Shown piece after piece: positions 9,101 through 16,767 of a stretch of DNA of 44,056 nt (positions within the stretch are counted from its first letter, which is position 1; every line of letters begins with the position of its first letter). Source of the stretch: JBAXTE01 sp964653595 (GTDB taxonomy: Bacteria > Bacteroidota > Bacteroidia > Bacteroidales > WCHB1-69); NCBI GenBank assembly GCA_964653595.1, contig CAZZHH010000026.1, positions 1-44,056 of the forward strand, written 5' to 3'. Both the position numbers and the translations under genes were made by a program. Under the pieces are notes generated by a model. The model did not search any database. It had not been told where the DNA came from and worked only from the letters and a program-made list of their open reading frames with translations.

Positions 9101-11104
9101 GATTTAGAAATTGAGTCAAATTTTGACCAAAATACATTATGTAGCGGCGAACAGATAACGATTACTGCTACAGGTGGCGATATCTATCAGTTTTTTCTTA
9201 ACGGATTAAGTCTCGGTGTGGCTGGAACCAATAATAGTGTAAATATTCCAAACATAACTAATAATCAGTATGTTATGGTTGAGGCAACGGATAGCGAAAC
9301 AGGATGTACGACTCAATCTGCAGATTATTATTTTCATGTTGCCGAAATACCCCAAATTATAACAAACTCCAATACTCAATTTTGTCAATATGATTCTGTA
9401 GTATTATCAACCACCTCTGATGATGCGCTACAATGGTTTTGGAATTCACAAGCAATAAACGGAGCCACTCAAAATTCATATTCTGCTTATACTGGTGGCA
9501 ATTATTCTGTTTCTGCTGTTTCTGGTTCTAATTATGGAGTCTTTTCAAGTGGTGCTAATGCAATGGGTCAACTTGGTAATGGAAATAATGTTCAATCGAT
9601 AGAATTAAATAGAGCAGTTTTAAATACTCCAATTAAAATGATAACAGCAGGAACGGATTTTGAAATTGCACTAGATGAATCGGGAAATTTAGTTGCATGG
9701 GGAAACAACTCCTGGGGAAATTTGGGTATTGGAACTTATTCTTCAGTTTATACACCGGCTCAAATTTCCAGCATGTCCGATGTAGCTTCAGTTTGCGCAG
9801 GTCATAATCATGTATTGGCACTCATGAGCGATAGTACTTTAATGAGTTGGGGGCAAAATATTTCTGGACAACTCGGTTATGGCAATTATGCCTCGAGTAA
9901 TTTTCCAATGAATATATCTGGAATCAATAACGTGATTGCAATTGCAGCTGGAAAAAATCATAGTTTAGCTCTAACTTCTTTTGGAAATGTTTATGCTTGG
10001 GGATTAAATAGCTTCGGTCAATTAGGGATTGGAAATCTTAATAATGTAAATGTGCCAACTTTAATTCCGGGTCTTGACAGTGTTGTTTTTATTACAGCAG
10101 GGGCCGATCACTCTTTTGCAATTAGAGCTGACGGAAGTCTTTGGGCATGGGGTTGCAATGAAAATGGACAATTAGGAACAAATTCTATAAATTCCGAAAT
10201 GTCTCCCGTAAAAGTGTTTGGTCTGAAAAATATTACTAAAGTAGCTGCTGGAACTAAACATAGCTTGGCATTGAATCATCGTGGAGAGCTTTTTTCTTGG
10301 GGCAACGATTCAGAAGGACAATTGGGTAATGGCATCGCTTCAAATTCATCTGTTCCTGCTAAATTAAGCCTTGTTGGAGTAAAAGATATAGCTTGTGGAC
10401 ATTTCAATTCTTATTCAATTCGTAACGACTACAGTCTTTGGTCATGGGGTCAGAATAATTTTGGCCAACTTGGCGACCAAACAACGGAAAACAAGATAGA
10501 ACCAGTTAAATTAGATAAATACTTTGGCATTAAACAAGTTTGTGCAGGAAAAGAGTTTTTTAGTGCTCTTTGGAAAAATTCACATACCTGCTCATCTATA
10601 GGTGTTACAATAACAATGGATTCCGTTCCGGAAGTGGTCATAACTAAAACAGGGATGACTTTAACGTGCACTGAGGGCCAATCGTACCAGTGGTTTTTGG
10701 ATGGCGTATTGTTAAACAATGCTATTTATCAATCTATCGATATCATAGCTCAAGGGGCGTACACCGTTGAGGTTTTCTTTGAAAATGGTTGTTCTGCTAT
10801 GTCAGATCAATATGTTTATTTCCTAAATGTAGAGGATTGGTTTTCAGAGAACAACATACAAGTGTCTCCAAATCCTAATAATGGAAACTTCGATTTAAAA
10901 ATGGATATGCCAAGCTCAGTATTGGCAGAAATTAGGTCATATTCTTTGATTAATATTGTAGGATCAATCATTGCTAGCAATAGTAATTTTTATGCTAACA
11001 CCAATCAATTTTTGACTTTCCCTAAACTGGCACCTGGTGCTTATTATCTTGTGTTGAATGCAGAAAACAAATCTTTAAAGGTAAAAATATTCATATCTCA
11101 ATAG
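3113..11104 (+). CDS. Giant T9SS-secreted protein with Ig-like repeats and RCC1 propeller
   Basis: This 2663-residue protein has a signal peptide (cleavage near GFA-AD, residue 20). Three blocks start with the same motif: FYWVGNGGNWSD (about 23), LYWIGNQGDWNVSDNW (about 480) and YHWIGATKEWNTLSNW (about 815). Each continues as strand-rich, beta-helix-like sequence. A PKD-like domain lies at about 1168-1260. About eleven Ig-like repeats of roughly 80 residues follow to about 2142, with consensus ICxGDSIxFTASG, YQFFVDG and VxVxG. Seven RCC1 blades then run to about 2490 (WGxNxxGQLGxG). After more Ig-like sequence, a T9SS type A sorting domain closes the protein (about 2580-2663, VSPNPNNGNFDL to KIFISQ). 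It is expected to be exported by T9SS and held on the surface or released. Adhesion is a guess from architecture; no catalytic domain is visible. Nearby porP/sprF-like and PorE-like genes fit. Confidence 0.9.
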   Translation: MKKLSLLSFFVFAWISGFAADFYWVGNGGNWSDFASHWATSSNGSTMHTRVPTVGDVVFFDQYSFSASDTSQVVVVDTTFIACSSMHWQNVQNIPEFLSSAFDTLFISNQLNLATSSEMVFNFLGKIFFQQSIANQNLAFNPANQIIKADVWININDGTLSVSTNLIMPSKRLFLYDGELNLNNHNLYVQHFNASQIANIPAVIDNPIFSNSDTVVCFGSLHFLDNINLDNFSGVLDFKANFSDSNFISFGTHVLNSELIFSSGKQYFLGSNIHTAKSLNFPMNGQFFTQNFNIYCTSFKSIDPYNRTISLGSSKLHVKEFFLESTGLTFNSSLATLNFAGLGGYHFNTNKPDLKFNSLSVLQPYVLEWNGKIDVDTLDLIAGSIIYFAESSMINLLYLNANGNCGSYIELRAVCDLANQNTDECLTILPVFKSINPVTANYVKISNLKADGSFTLTNSFDEGGNEGWMVSEPNLQSTLYWIGNQGDWNVSDNWSASSGGAPQNCIPTKFTHVVFDHNSFVANDTLSLNEYGYCASMSWINLNNNVVFNGKGNLFVTDSILLNNHMKADFSGKIFLENENMNDSLSITTAGVKINASIAIDGLAQWNFIDTVTIKNELLLRKGKLKFSGKKIAVDNLISKTNELRTIDIENTSVDLTGDGIVWDLNPTNLSFDASGSQMSISGTSSTVKIFNGAGQIYDEVNCISNFVKLNGGNKFKLLKIDAGNTVNFESGTTSQIDSMGAISSCTQRISLVSDLFDSPARLVKTGHDTLSLSNLFITNIVADTTGSKYYEATQTISSGRVDGWIFSAPTVGQTYHWIGATKEWNTLSNWRVNNNPATCLPTILDTVVIDSVHFSTTITDTILIDKNAFCLSFLTEENLSKRLYVQLSQNLYIAESILLSDSVNFEYYVKPSYANIDDYDYGVIATPNSTNGYLHLSTENFNVNLFVASSHITDTVFLKTNLNMDSISGLFVKSGHFVANNKNIKCGFFSSISTSNKVVDLKGANVNISMDLDFQEFPLLHLNADSSFISFLGNSEYFSNFVGGGQTYFDVMINGATNNLENDLLVFVSGANTFHIFKALNGVNLFVEAGKTQTIDSTLIIRGTCENNLTLQSSIPNIACNFVNNSIHIDTITCVKIQDCDISPAGVAMLSIDNGNNSGWTFNSPLAASASFDLPYPACLSTNLVFNNTSVSMWGGTNNLVFEWTIVDHDTNNSENLQYLFLNPGDYTIKLKATDTITGCFDVLSKNLEIKDHSINLSSNIPNLTFCEGSPITFSASSDVATVFEFYLNNVWVDLGDSTINQFTSSVLQNNDSVQVLAIYNGCANSSNTLKVSVSPAPIVHLACSDLDTTICNQDSISFIATGGSFYEFFVDGITTGPFGINNVFSSNTLNHGQVVTVSAKSEVGCVSSSVDSFAVTVVPNPTVVLSSTIDPPIICAGDTFIVNSSGADFYQFYVNGINQGAISNISNFSTASLVDGSVISVRGLNSNLCSSYGNSVEVTVNPSPNTILTSNQPDLEICTGENVVFNGTGATEYQFFIDNIPQSAFSTIGSWSTSSLTHQQSVSLVGRIGNCYDTATTIIEIDVYPKIELFSSGNVICPGQSVTFTATGDTVYQFFVDNVAVTSFGSNNVYASSTLTNGQQVSVQGTTGGCPPIPISVVVNPNPILVFSCSEQDNTICNGDSIAFTASGANAYEFFIDGISQGVPSANTTLSTNALSSGQTITVSGYSGFGCSAVSSNSYTITVHDNPTVSLVSSELDDQICENTAIVFTASGADNYQFLISEVAQGTLSSDSIFNFPMITNGAIYSVQGERNGCFSLAPESYSYTVFNLPNVNLEPITPISVCEGAQISIRGAGATQYEFFVNNISQGSPSLNDVFQSTNLANNDQITVVGYQNICSQLSDDVITVNVNQIPNVNFTSNIPMNGLCFGDTAEFFASGAMSYQFFVDGDVFGSQSTVNNISIPGIEDNQVVKVIGYNNACSSEIENVIIANVNYLDLEIESNFDQNTLCSGEQITITATGGDIYQFFLNGLSLGVAGTNNSVNIPNITNNQYVMVEATDSETGCTTQSADYYFHVAEIPQIITNSNTQFCQYDSVVLSTTSDDALQWFWNSQAINGATQNSYSAYTGGNYSVSAVSGSNYGVFSSGANAMGQLGNGNNVQSIELNRAVLNTPIKMITAGTDFEIALDESGNLVAWGNNSWGNLGIGTYSSVYTPAQISSMSDVASVCAGHNHVLALMSDSTLMSWGQNISGQLGYGNYASSNFPMNISGINNVIAIAAGKNHSLALTSFGNVYAWGLNSFGQLGIGNLNNVNVPTLIPGLDSVVFITAGADHSFAIRADGSLWAWGCNENGQLGTNSINSEMSPVKVFGLKNITKVAAGTKHSLALNHRGELFSWGNDSEGQLGNGIASNSSVPAKLSLVGVKDIACGHFNSYSIRNDYSLWSWGQNNFGQLGDQTTENKIEPVKLDKYFGIKQVCAGKEFFSALWKNSHTCSSIGVTITMDSVPEVVITKTGMTLTCTEGQSYQWFLDGVLLNNAIYQSIDIIAQGAYTVEVFFENGCSAMSDQYVYFLNVEDWFSENNIQVSPNPNNGNFDLKMDMPSSVLAEIRSYSLINIVGSIIASNSNFYANTNQFLTFPKLAPGAYYLVLNAENKSLKVKIFISQ

Positions 11105-11271
11105 GCTTAAATAGTTTTTGTTTTACTTAAAATGAGTATGAATTTGATTGTTTGAAAACTAATTTTTTAAATGAAAATTCGGTGTAGATAATAATGAAAG
11201 AAATTGTAATAGGAAAATTTGTTTTATTAAAATGATGTGAAGTTGTGTTAATAATTTAATGTTTTGAATAT

Positions 11272-13227
11272 ATGATGATCTTTAAAAATCGATGCTGTTT
11301 TTTTCTCTTATTTCTTTTTGTTTTCTCTCTTTCCGTTTTATTCTCACCCCTTTTTGCTCAAATTAATTCTGTGAAGGAAGCCATGGCTATAGAGCAGAAA
11401 CTTAAAAACTCATCTTTGTCTGAGCAAAAACAAATTTATTCACAACTTATTTCGTTTTATTCAAAAGTTGAACTGCAAAAAGCCTTACAATTATCTATTC
11501 AATTTGTGTCAGAAGCAAAAAAAAACAAGGATAAACGTTTTCTAGCCGATGGGTTAAATTTGCTTGGAAGAACTCACATTCGCATGGGCAATTTTTCCCA
11601 TGCCAAGCAAATTCATATGGAGGCGTTGTTTGTTTTTCAATCGATAGCCAACGACACAGGAGTAGCTGCTCAGTACGGCAATTTAGGAGTTTTGTTCGAA
11701 ATGAGTGGTGATTTTCCAAAGGCATTGCTTTTTTATCATCAATCGTATAAAATTTATGAACAACTTAAAGACATAAAAAGCATAGCTTATGTTGAAAATA
11801 ACATTGGGATTGTCTATCAACAGATGGGCATCTTTAATCAGTCTCTTGCATATCAGCAAAGAGCATTGGCTCACAAACAACAACTAGGAGATACTGCAGG
11901 AGTGGCATCCACATTGAATAATATTGGTGTAATTTATGAATCCTTAAAGTCAGATTTAGATAAATCATTGTTGTATTACAATCAAGCATTACATCTTTTT
12001 TTGAAACTTGGAAATAATTTGCAAATTGGGACTTTGCAAAATAATATTGGACTTATTTATTTAAAACAAAACAGACTCGATTTGGCAGAATTGTATTTAA
12101 ATAAGGGATTGGAAATACGCCGAGGGATAAGTGATAAATCAGGGGAAGCTTCTAGTTTGTTAAATTTAGCACAGCTGGCACTTAAACAAAATAAATCACG
12201 GATTGCAGTGGAAAGGGCTGAACAAAGTATTGCTCTTTATCTTATTGTTGGATCAAAGACAAAATTGGTTGAAGCTTATAAAACCCTAGCAGAAGCATAC
12301 GAAGAATCGAATAACTATCAAAAAGCGATACAAGCATACAAAAATCATGTGATCTACCGTGATTCTGTTTATAATGAAAACAATCAAAAAACAATTCACG
12401 AAATGCAAGCAAAATATGATCATGAGGTAAATCAAAAACAACTTGTTATTTTGGAAAAAGAGAATCAGATTAAATCTGAAAAATTATCGCAAAATCGCCT
12501 GCTAATGATAAATATGATTGTCTTTTTTATTACACTTTTTGTTGTCATTATTCTTTATGTTCGACAAAATAAAATTAAATTAGAAAATAAGCAGAGGGTA
12601 ATCAAACATCAACTTTTTAGGGCGCAAATGAATCCTCATTTTATCTTCAATGCATTGACTTCTGTACAAAACTTTGTTCTCGACAACAACAAGGAGCTTG
12701 GAGCATTATATATTTCTCGATTTGGTAGATTGATGCGAAAAATTCTCGAAAATTCTTCCCAAGAGTTCGTTCCTTTAAGTGATGAACTCGAGATTTTAAA
12801 AGATTATGTTGCATTTCAGCAGTTGAGATTTGACGATAAGTTTACTGTCCATTTTGCTGTCGATCCTAACATAGAGCCAGAATTGTTGATGGTTCCCCCT
12901 ATGCTGATTCAGCCATTTATTGAAAACGCAATAGAGCATGGGATTGCAAATGTTGACAATGGAATGATCCATGTTGACTTCTCATTAAAAAAAGAACAAA
13001 TAATTGTTGAAATTATCGATAATGGCGTTGGAGTTAATAGTAAAGTAGTGAATCCAATTTTTGAACATAAATCAATGGCAGTTTCTATTATAAAAGATCG
13101 TTTAAAAATACTATCAAAAACCCTTAAAAAAGAATTGTCACTCCAAATTATCGATTTATCGGAAATTAATAATTGTTTACATGGAACCAAGGTGGTATTA
13201 TTTATCCCATTAAAAGTGAATTTATGA
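11272..13227 (+). CDS. TPR-containing LytS-family sensor histidine kinase
   Basis: This 651-residue protein has a signal peptide or first membrane segment (residues about 5-30). Tetratricopeptide repeats follow to about 390, with recurring NNIGxIYxxxG and LGNLGVLFEMSGDF helices. A coiled coil and one transmembrane segment (about 411-431, MINMIVFFITLFVVIILYV) lead to a PF06580-type kinase domain. His456 in MNPHFIFNAL is the predicted phosphorylation site. The ATP-binding part shows IQPFIENAIEHGI (N box) and IIDNGVGV (G1 box). The TPR region lies outside the inner membrane and would sense a protein or envelope signal. Its partner is very likely the LytTR regulator 181 bases downstream, since this kinase family pairs with LytTR regulators. 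The start could be either of two consecutive ATG codons. The signal is unknown. Confidence 0.92.
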   Translation: MMIFKNRCCFFLLFLFVFSLSVLFSPLFAQINSVKEAMAIEQKLKNSSLSEQKQIYSQLISFYSKVELQKALQLSIQFVSEAKKNKDKRFLADGLNLLGRTHIRMGNFSHAKQIHMEALFVFQSIANDTGVAAQYGNLGVLFEMSGDFPKALLFYHQSYKIYEQLKDIKSIAYVENNIGIVYQQMGIFNQSLAYQQRALAHKQQLGDTAGVASTLNNIGVIYESLKSDLDKSLLYYNQALHLFLKLGNNLQIGTLQNNIGLIYLKQNRLDLAELYLNKGLEIRRGISDKSGEASSLLNLAQLALKQNKSRIAVERAEQSIALYLIVGSKTKLVEAYKTLAEAYEESNNYQKAIQAYKNHVIYRDSVYNENNQKTIHEMQAKYDHEVNQKQLVILEKENQIKSEKLSQNRLLMINMIVFFITLFVVIILYVRQNKIKLENKQRVIKHQLFRAQMNPHFIFNALTSVQNFVLDNNKELGALYISRFGRLMRKILENSSQEFVPLSDELEILKDYVAFQQLRFDDKFTVHFAVDPNIEPELLMVPPMLIQPFIENAIEHGIANVDNGMIHVDFSLKKEQIIVEIIDNGVGVNSKVVNPIFEHKSMAVSIIKDRLKILSKTLKKELSLQIIDLSEINNCLHGTKVVLFIPLKVNL

Positions 13228-13371
13228 TCATAGCTAAATAGGTTGAACGAATAAAGAGGTTTTCGGTGATATCAAATTAAGATAACAAATTTCTTTTTGT
13301 GTATAAGTGTAAATAAATACCTAAATACTAAGCTTTTGGCTTTTTTTAACTTAATAAATGTAAATATTTTG

Positions 13372-13379
13372 TACTTTTG
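13372..13379 (+). promoter_or_regulatory. Possible -7 promoter element before the response regulator
   Basis: TACTTTTG matches the Bacteroidota -7 consensus TAnnTTTG and lies 29 bases before the GTG start at 13409. I see no clear TTTG -33 element at the usual spacing, so support is moderate. A weak AAGC/GCTT hairpin followed by seven T residues lies just before it (13330-13347) and may partly end kinase transcription. Confidence 0.35.
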
Positions 13380-13408
13380 ATGGTCGATTCTTAAATAAAT
13401 GAATATAC

Positions 13409-14155
13409 GTGAAAGTAGTAATAGTAGAAGACGAAAAACATCTAATAGATAGGATTAAAAAAATATTTAATACTCATTTTTCGTCTATTGAAATAGCCGG
13501 AACTGCAGGTACCGTGAAGGATGCTATTCATTTAATCGTTAATTCTAAGCCAGATATTGTTCTTCTGGATATTCAATTAATGGACGGTACTAGTTTTGAT
13601 GTTCTTCAACAAGTATCCCCAATAAATTTTAAAATTATTTTTATTACTGCTTACCAACAATTTGCAGTAAAAGCTTTTAAGTTTAGTGCCTTAGATTATA
13701 TTTTAAAGCCATTCGACGATCTTGAATTGGTAGATTCTATTCAAAAGGCAATGTTACGAGTTTATAAAGAGAGTTCTGATATTTACATTGAAGCATTGCT
13801 TTCAAATATTAAAACTGAATCGAGAGAGACGAAAAAAATTGTTCTTAAAACGAACGATAACATATATGTTGTTCGCATCCATGAAATTATTCGACTAGAA
13901 TCGGATGGCGCCTATACTAAATTCTTTTTAAAAAATGGAGAAAAAGTGTTAGTATCTAAAGGATTAAAAGAATTTGATGACATTTTAATTGAATATGGTT
14001 TTTTTAGAATTCATCAATCGCACTTAATTAACACCCAGTTTTTAAGTAAGTATCAAAAAGGGGATGGGGGCTCTGTAGTTATGGTAGATGGGTCAACATC
14101 TCCAGTTTCTATGCGGAAAAAAGAACAATTTATTCGTTATATTAACAATCTTTGA
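13409..14155 (+). CDS. LytTR family response regulator
   Basis: This 248-residue protein has a receiver domain (about 1-120) and a LytTR DNA-binding domain (about 140-245). Acidic residues at 7-9 (EDE), the phosphoacceptor Asp54 in VLLDIQL, Thr/Ala at ITAY and Lys in ILKPF complete a functional receiver. The DNA-binding domain shows VVRIHEIIRLESDGAYTKF and FFRIHQSHLINTQFL, typical of LytTR. The start is GTG: an in-frame TGA sits at 13400, the nearby ATG at 13399 is out of frame, and the GTG gives the canonical KVVIVEDE opening. It should be phosphorylated by the kinase upstream. The targets are unknown; the T9SS cargo gene 139 bases downstream is a candidate by position only. Confidence 0.93.
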   Translation: MKVVIVEDEKHLIDRIKKIFNTHFSSIEIAGTAGTVKDAIHLIVNSKPDIVLLDIQLMDGTSFDVLQQVSPINFKIIFITAYQQFAVKAFKFSALDYILKPFDDLELVDSIQKAMLRVYKESSDIYIEALLSNIKTESRETKKIVLKTNDNIYVVRIHEIIRLESDGAYTKFFLKNGEKVLVSKGLKEFDDILIEYGFFRIHQSHLINTQFLSKYQKGDGGSVVMVDGSTSPVSMRKKEQFIRYINNL

Positions 14156-14294
14156 TGCCGGAGAAATTGGTCATAATTATGTACAGAAAAAAACGAATAT
14201 AAATTAACTACCATCGAATGTATTTTAATAAACAACAGATATTTAAATTAACAAAATTCAATAATAAGCAATAATTAATTTTGAAAAAAAAAAG

Positions 14295-16700
14295 ATGAAA
14301 AAAATATTATTTTTTATAATACTATCTTGTAACTTAGGATTTGTATTAGCGCAACCAGGAAGCATAGACACCTCGTTTTATATCGGAACTGGATTTACAT
14401 CCCCCATTACTGCTCTAGCAATTCAACCTGACAGAAAAATCCTTGCTGGTGGTATGTTTACTTCCTATAATGGTACTGATTTTAAAACGCTAGTAAGGCT
14501 TAATCCGAATGGAACCATTGATTCTTCTTTTTATATTGGAGATACGGGTTTTAATGGAGATATCGTTTCTATACATGTAAATCGACAAGATACTAGTATT
14601 TTAGTTGCTGGTTGGTTCACTTATTTAAATTCACAAAATTTAAATACCAGAATTGTAAAGCTAAAAAAAGATGGGAGCATAGATCTCTCCTTTAATTCAA
14701 ACACGAATGTGAATGGGGGCATTACAGCCATGGCGGTGGACACTACCAATGGAAATATTTATATTGCTGGAATTTTTACATCTGTGGCTGGGGTTGCACA
14801 TAAACACATAGCCCGATTAATGCCCGATGGTACTCTTGACAATACGTTTTCAATTGGAACTGGTTTTACCGGATCCTTTTCTCAATCTCCTCCTTATGCA
14901 ATTAAAATTCAAACCGATGGAAAAATTTTAGTGGGTGGCGATTTTATGTTCTACAACGATAATTTGGCTCCAAAATTCTGCCGATTAAATGTGAATGGCA
15001 CTGTGGATATGGATTTTGTAAATAATTTAAGTGGCGGTGGATTCAATGCAAAAGTCCTAGCAATTGAAACTATGACCGATGGAAAAATTATTGTTGGAGG
15101 CTCTTTTACTAATGTTTTAGCTCAAAATTATAATAAAATTGCTTGTTTGAATGCCGATGGGACTCTAAATACATCTTTTAATATTGGAAATGGTATTAGT
15201 GGTGAAGTTTTTGCTATCAAAGCTACTCCTCAAAATAAAATTTTAGTTGGTGGAAGCTTTAATTTTTATAACGACATTCAGGAAAATTCGATAATTCAAC
15301 TAAATATTAACGGAACAAGAGATCAAAACTTTGTAACTGGTTCTGGACTTTTTTCAAGTAATTTTTCTCCAAAAGCTCACTCGTTTATTATACAACCAGA
15401 TACAAACATTGTGGTGGGAGGAGAGTTTTCCAAGTATAAGGATACAATTCATCATAATATTGTACGAATTATTGGCAAGGGAGTTTCTCAAATTATGGCT
15501 CCAGAACTTACTACACAATCTGCAACATTAATAACAAACACTAGTGCCCGCTTGGGTGGCGACATACTTAATAATGGAAACTCTCCTGTTATAGATCAAG
15601 GTGTATGTTGGTCAACAAATCAAAATCCAAACTACCAACAGAATCATACATCTGCAACATTGGGAAATAACAGTTTTACAGTTACTGTGTATAATCTGCT
15701 TGATTCAACCCAATATTATGTTCGTGCATATGCTATCAATGGAGTAGATACAGCCTATGGAGATCAAAAATCGTTTATTACTCGTAGCAATCAGAATTAT
15801 ACTTGTGGAAATGTTACGTTTATGTACAATGGAAGCTCCGTAATGTATGGAACTGTAAAAGGAAAATATGGTAGGTGCTGGTTAGATCGAAATTTGGGCG
15901 CTTCACGTGTTGCCGAATCAACAACCGATCTACAATCATACGGAGGATTTTATCAATGGGGACGTCAAACCGATGGACATCAAATAGTAACTTCTGGAAC
16001 AATTCAAACCCTATCCCCCAATGCAAATCCTTCTCATAGCGACTTCATTACGGTTCAAACAACTCCTTTCGATTGGACATCAAATTCAAACGATGATTTA
16101 TGGAATGGATTAAATGCGGAAAACAACCCCTGTCCAAACGGATGGAGAATTCCTACAAGCGATGAGTTTTTAGATGAAATAACTCTTTGGTCTGAACAAA
16201 ATAATTTAGGGGCTTTTGAATCCGCATTACGTTTGCCTTCGGGTGGAGTAAGAGGATATTTGTCAGGCTCAAGACAAAATATTGGTGCATGGGCATCGTG
16301 TTGGACTTCAGATGCATTTTCATCCTCAACTACAAATGTAAAAATGTTTAATGCGGAAACGACACAAGCACAAATTGTAAACACATACAGAGCCATGGGA
16401 GCTAATGTTCGTTGCATCAAAGACTATTCAATAGGAATGGATGCATCAAAAACACATAGTAACCTATTTTCCATTTTTCCAAATCCAGCAAAAAGTAATA
16501 TCACAATTAATTATCAAGGGGATTTAAACGAAATGACAACTGTTGTTATATATAATTGTCTAGGACAGGTAGTTATGCAAAATTCTCTTATGTTGAATAC
16601 GACAACACTAAATGTAAGTGATTTATTAAACGGTGTTTATTTTGTTAAAGTTACTACAAATAAAACCCAACAAGTACAAAGTGTAATAATTCAGAAATAA
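14295..16700 (+). CDS. T9SS cargo with delta-60 propeller and FISUMP domain
   Basis: This 801-residue protein has a signal peptide (cleavage near VLA-QP, residue 20). Seven delta-60 type repeats follow to about 400, with the pattern GxIDxSF, then KILVGGxF, then RLNxNG, consistent with one seven-blade beta propeller. A fibronectin-like domain comes next (about 405-495, SATLITNTSARLGG to YVRAYAINGVDTAYG). A Fibrobacter succinogenes major paralogous (FISUMP) domain then spans about 500-710, with YGRCWLDRNLGA, YQWGRQTDG and CPNGWRIPTSDEF. A type A sorting domain closes the protein (about 720-801, IFPNPAKSNI to QSVIIQK). It is therefore secreted through T9SS. FISUMP domains are widespread in secreted Bacteroidota and Fibrobacter proteins and have no firmly established function. 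No catalytic residues are recognisable. Confidence 0.88.
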   Translation: MKKILFFIILSCNLGFVLAQPGSIDTSFYIGTGFTSPITALAIQPDRKILAGGMFTSYNGTDFKTLVRLNPNGTIDSSFYIGDTGFNGDIVSIHVNRQDTSILVAGWFTYLNSQNLNTRIVKLKKDGSIDLSFNSNTNVNGGITAMAVDTTNGNIYIAGIFTSVAGVAHKHIARLMPDGTLDNTFSIGTGFTGSFSQSPPYAIKIQTDGKILVGGDFMFYNDNLAPKFCRLNVNGTVDMDFVNNLSGGGFNAKVLAIETMTDGKIIVGGSFTNVLAQNYNKIACLNADGTLNTSFNIGNGISGEVFAIKATPQNKILVGGSFNFYNDIQENSIIQLNINGTRDQNFVTGSGLFSSNFSPKAHSFIIQPDTNIVVGGEFSKYKDTIHHNIVRIIGKGVSQIMAPELTTQSATLITNTSARLGGDILNNGNSPVIDQGVCWSTNQNPNYQQNHTSATLGNNSFTVTVYNLLDSTQYYVRAYAINGVDTAYGDQKSFITRSNQNYTCGNVTFMYNGSSVMYGTVKGKYGRCWLDRNLGASRVAESTTDLQSYGGFYQWGRQTDGHQIVTSGTIQTLSPNANPSHSDFITVQTTPFDWTSNSNDDLWNGLNAENNPCPNGWRIPTSDEFLDEITLWSEQNNLGAFESALRLPSGGVRGYLSGSRQNIGAWASCWTSDAFSSSTTNVKMFNAETTQAQIVNTYRAMGANVRCIKDYSIGMDASKTHSNLFSIFPNPAKSNITINYQGDLNEMTTVVIYNCLGQVVMQNSLMLNTTTLNVSDLLNGVYFVKVTTNKTQQVQSVIIQK

Positions 16701-16710
16701 ATTTAATCCT

Positions 16711-16724
16711 AGTATTATAATACT
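16711..16724. repeat. 14-bp perfect palindrome after the FISUMP cargo gene
   Basis: AGTATTATAATACT is its own reverse complement and lies 11 bases after the stop at 16700. It is flanked by CC and GG that could extend a hairpin with mismatches. No T tract follows. It may be a weak transcript end or a protein-binding site for the next gene at 16768, or chance in AT-rich DNA. Confidence 0.3.
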
Positions 16725-16767
16725 TTGGGAATAAAAATGGTTTTTAACTTTAAAAAATTCAATAGGT

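Noticed and set aside
16055..16420. A 121-codon minus-strand frame inside the FISUMP cargo gene.
   Set aside because: It lies antisense to the FISUMP domain, whose motifs are unmistakable on the plus strand.
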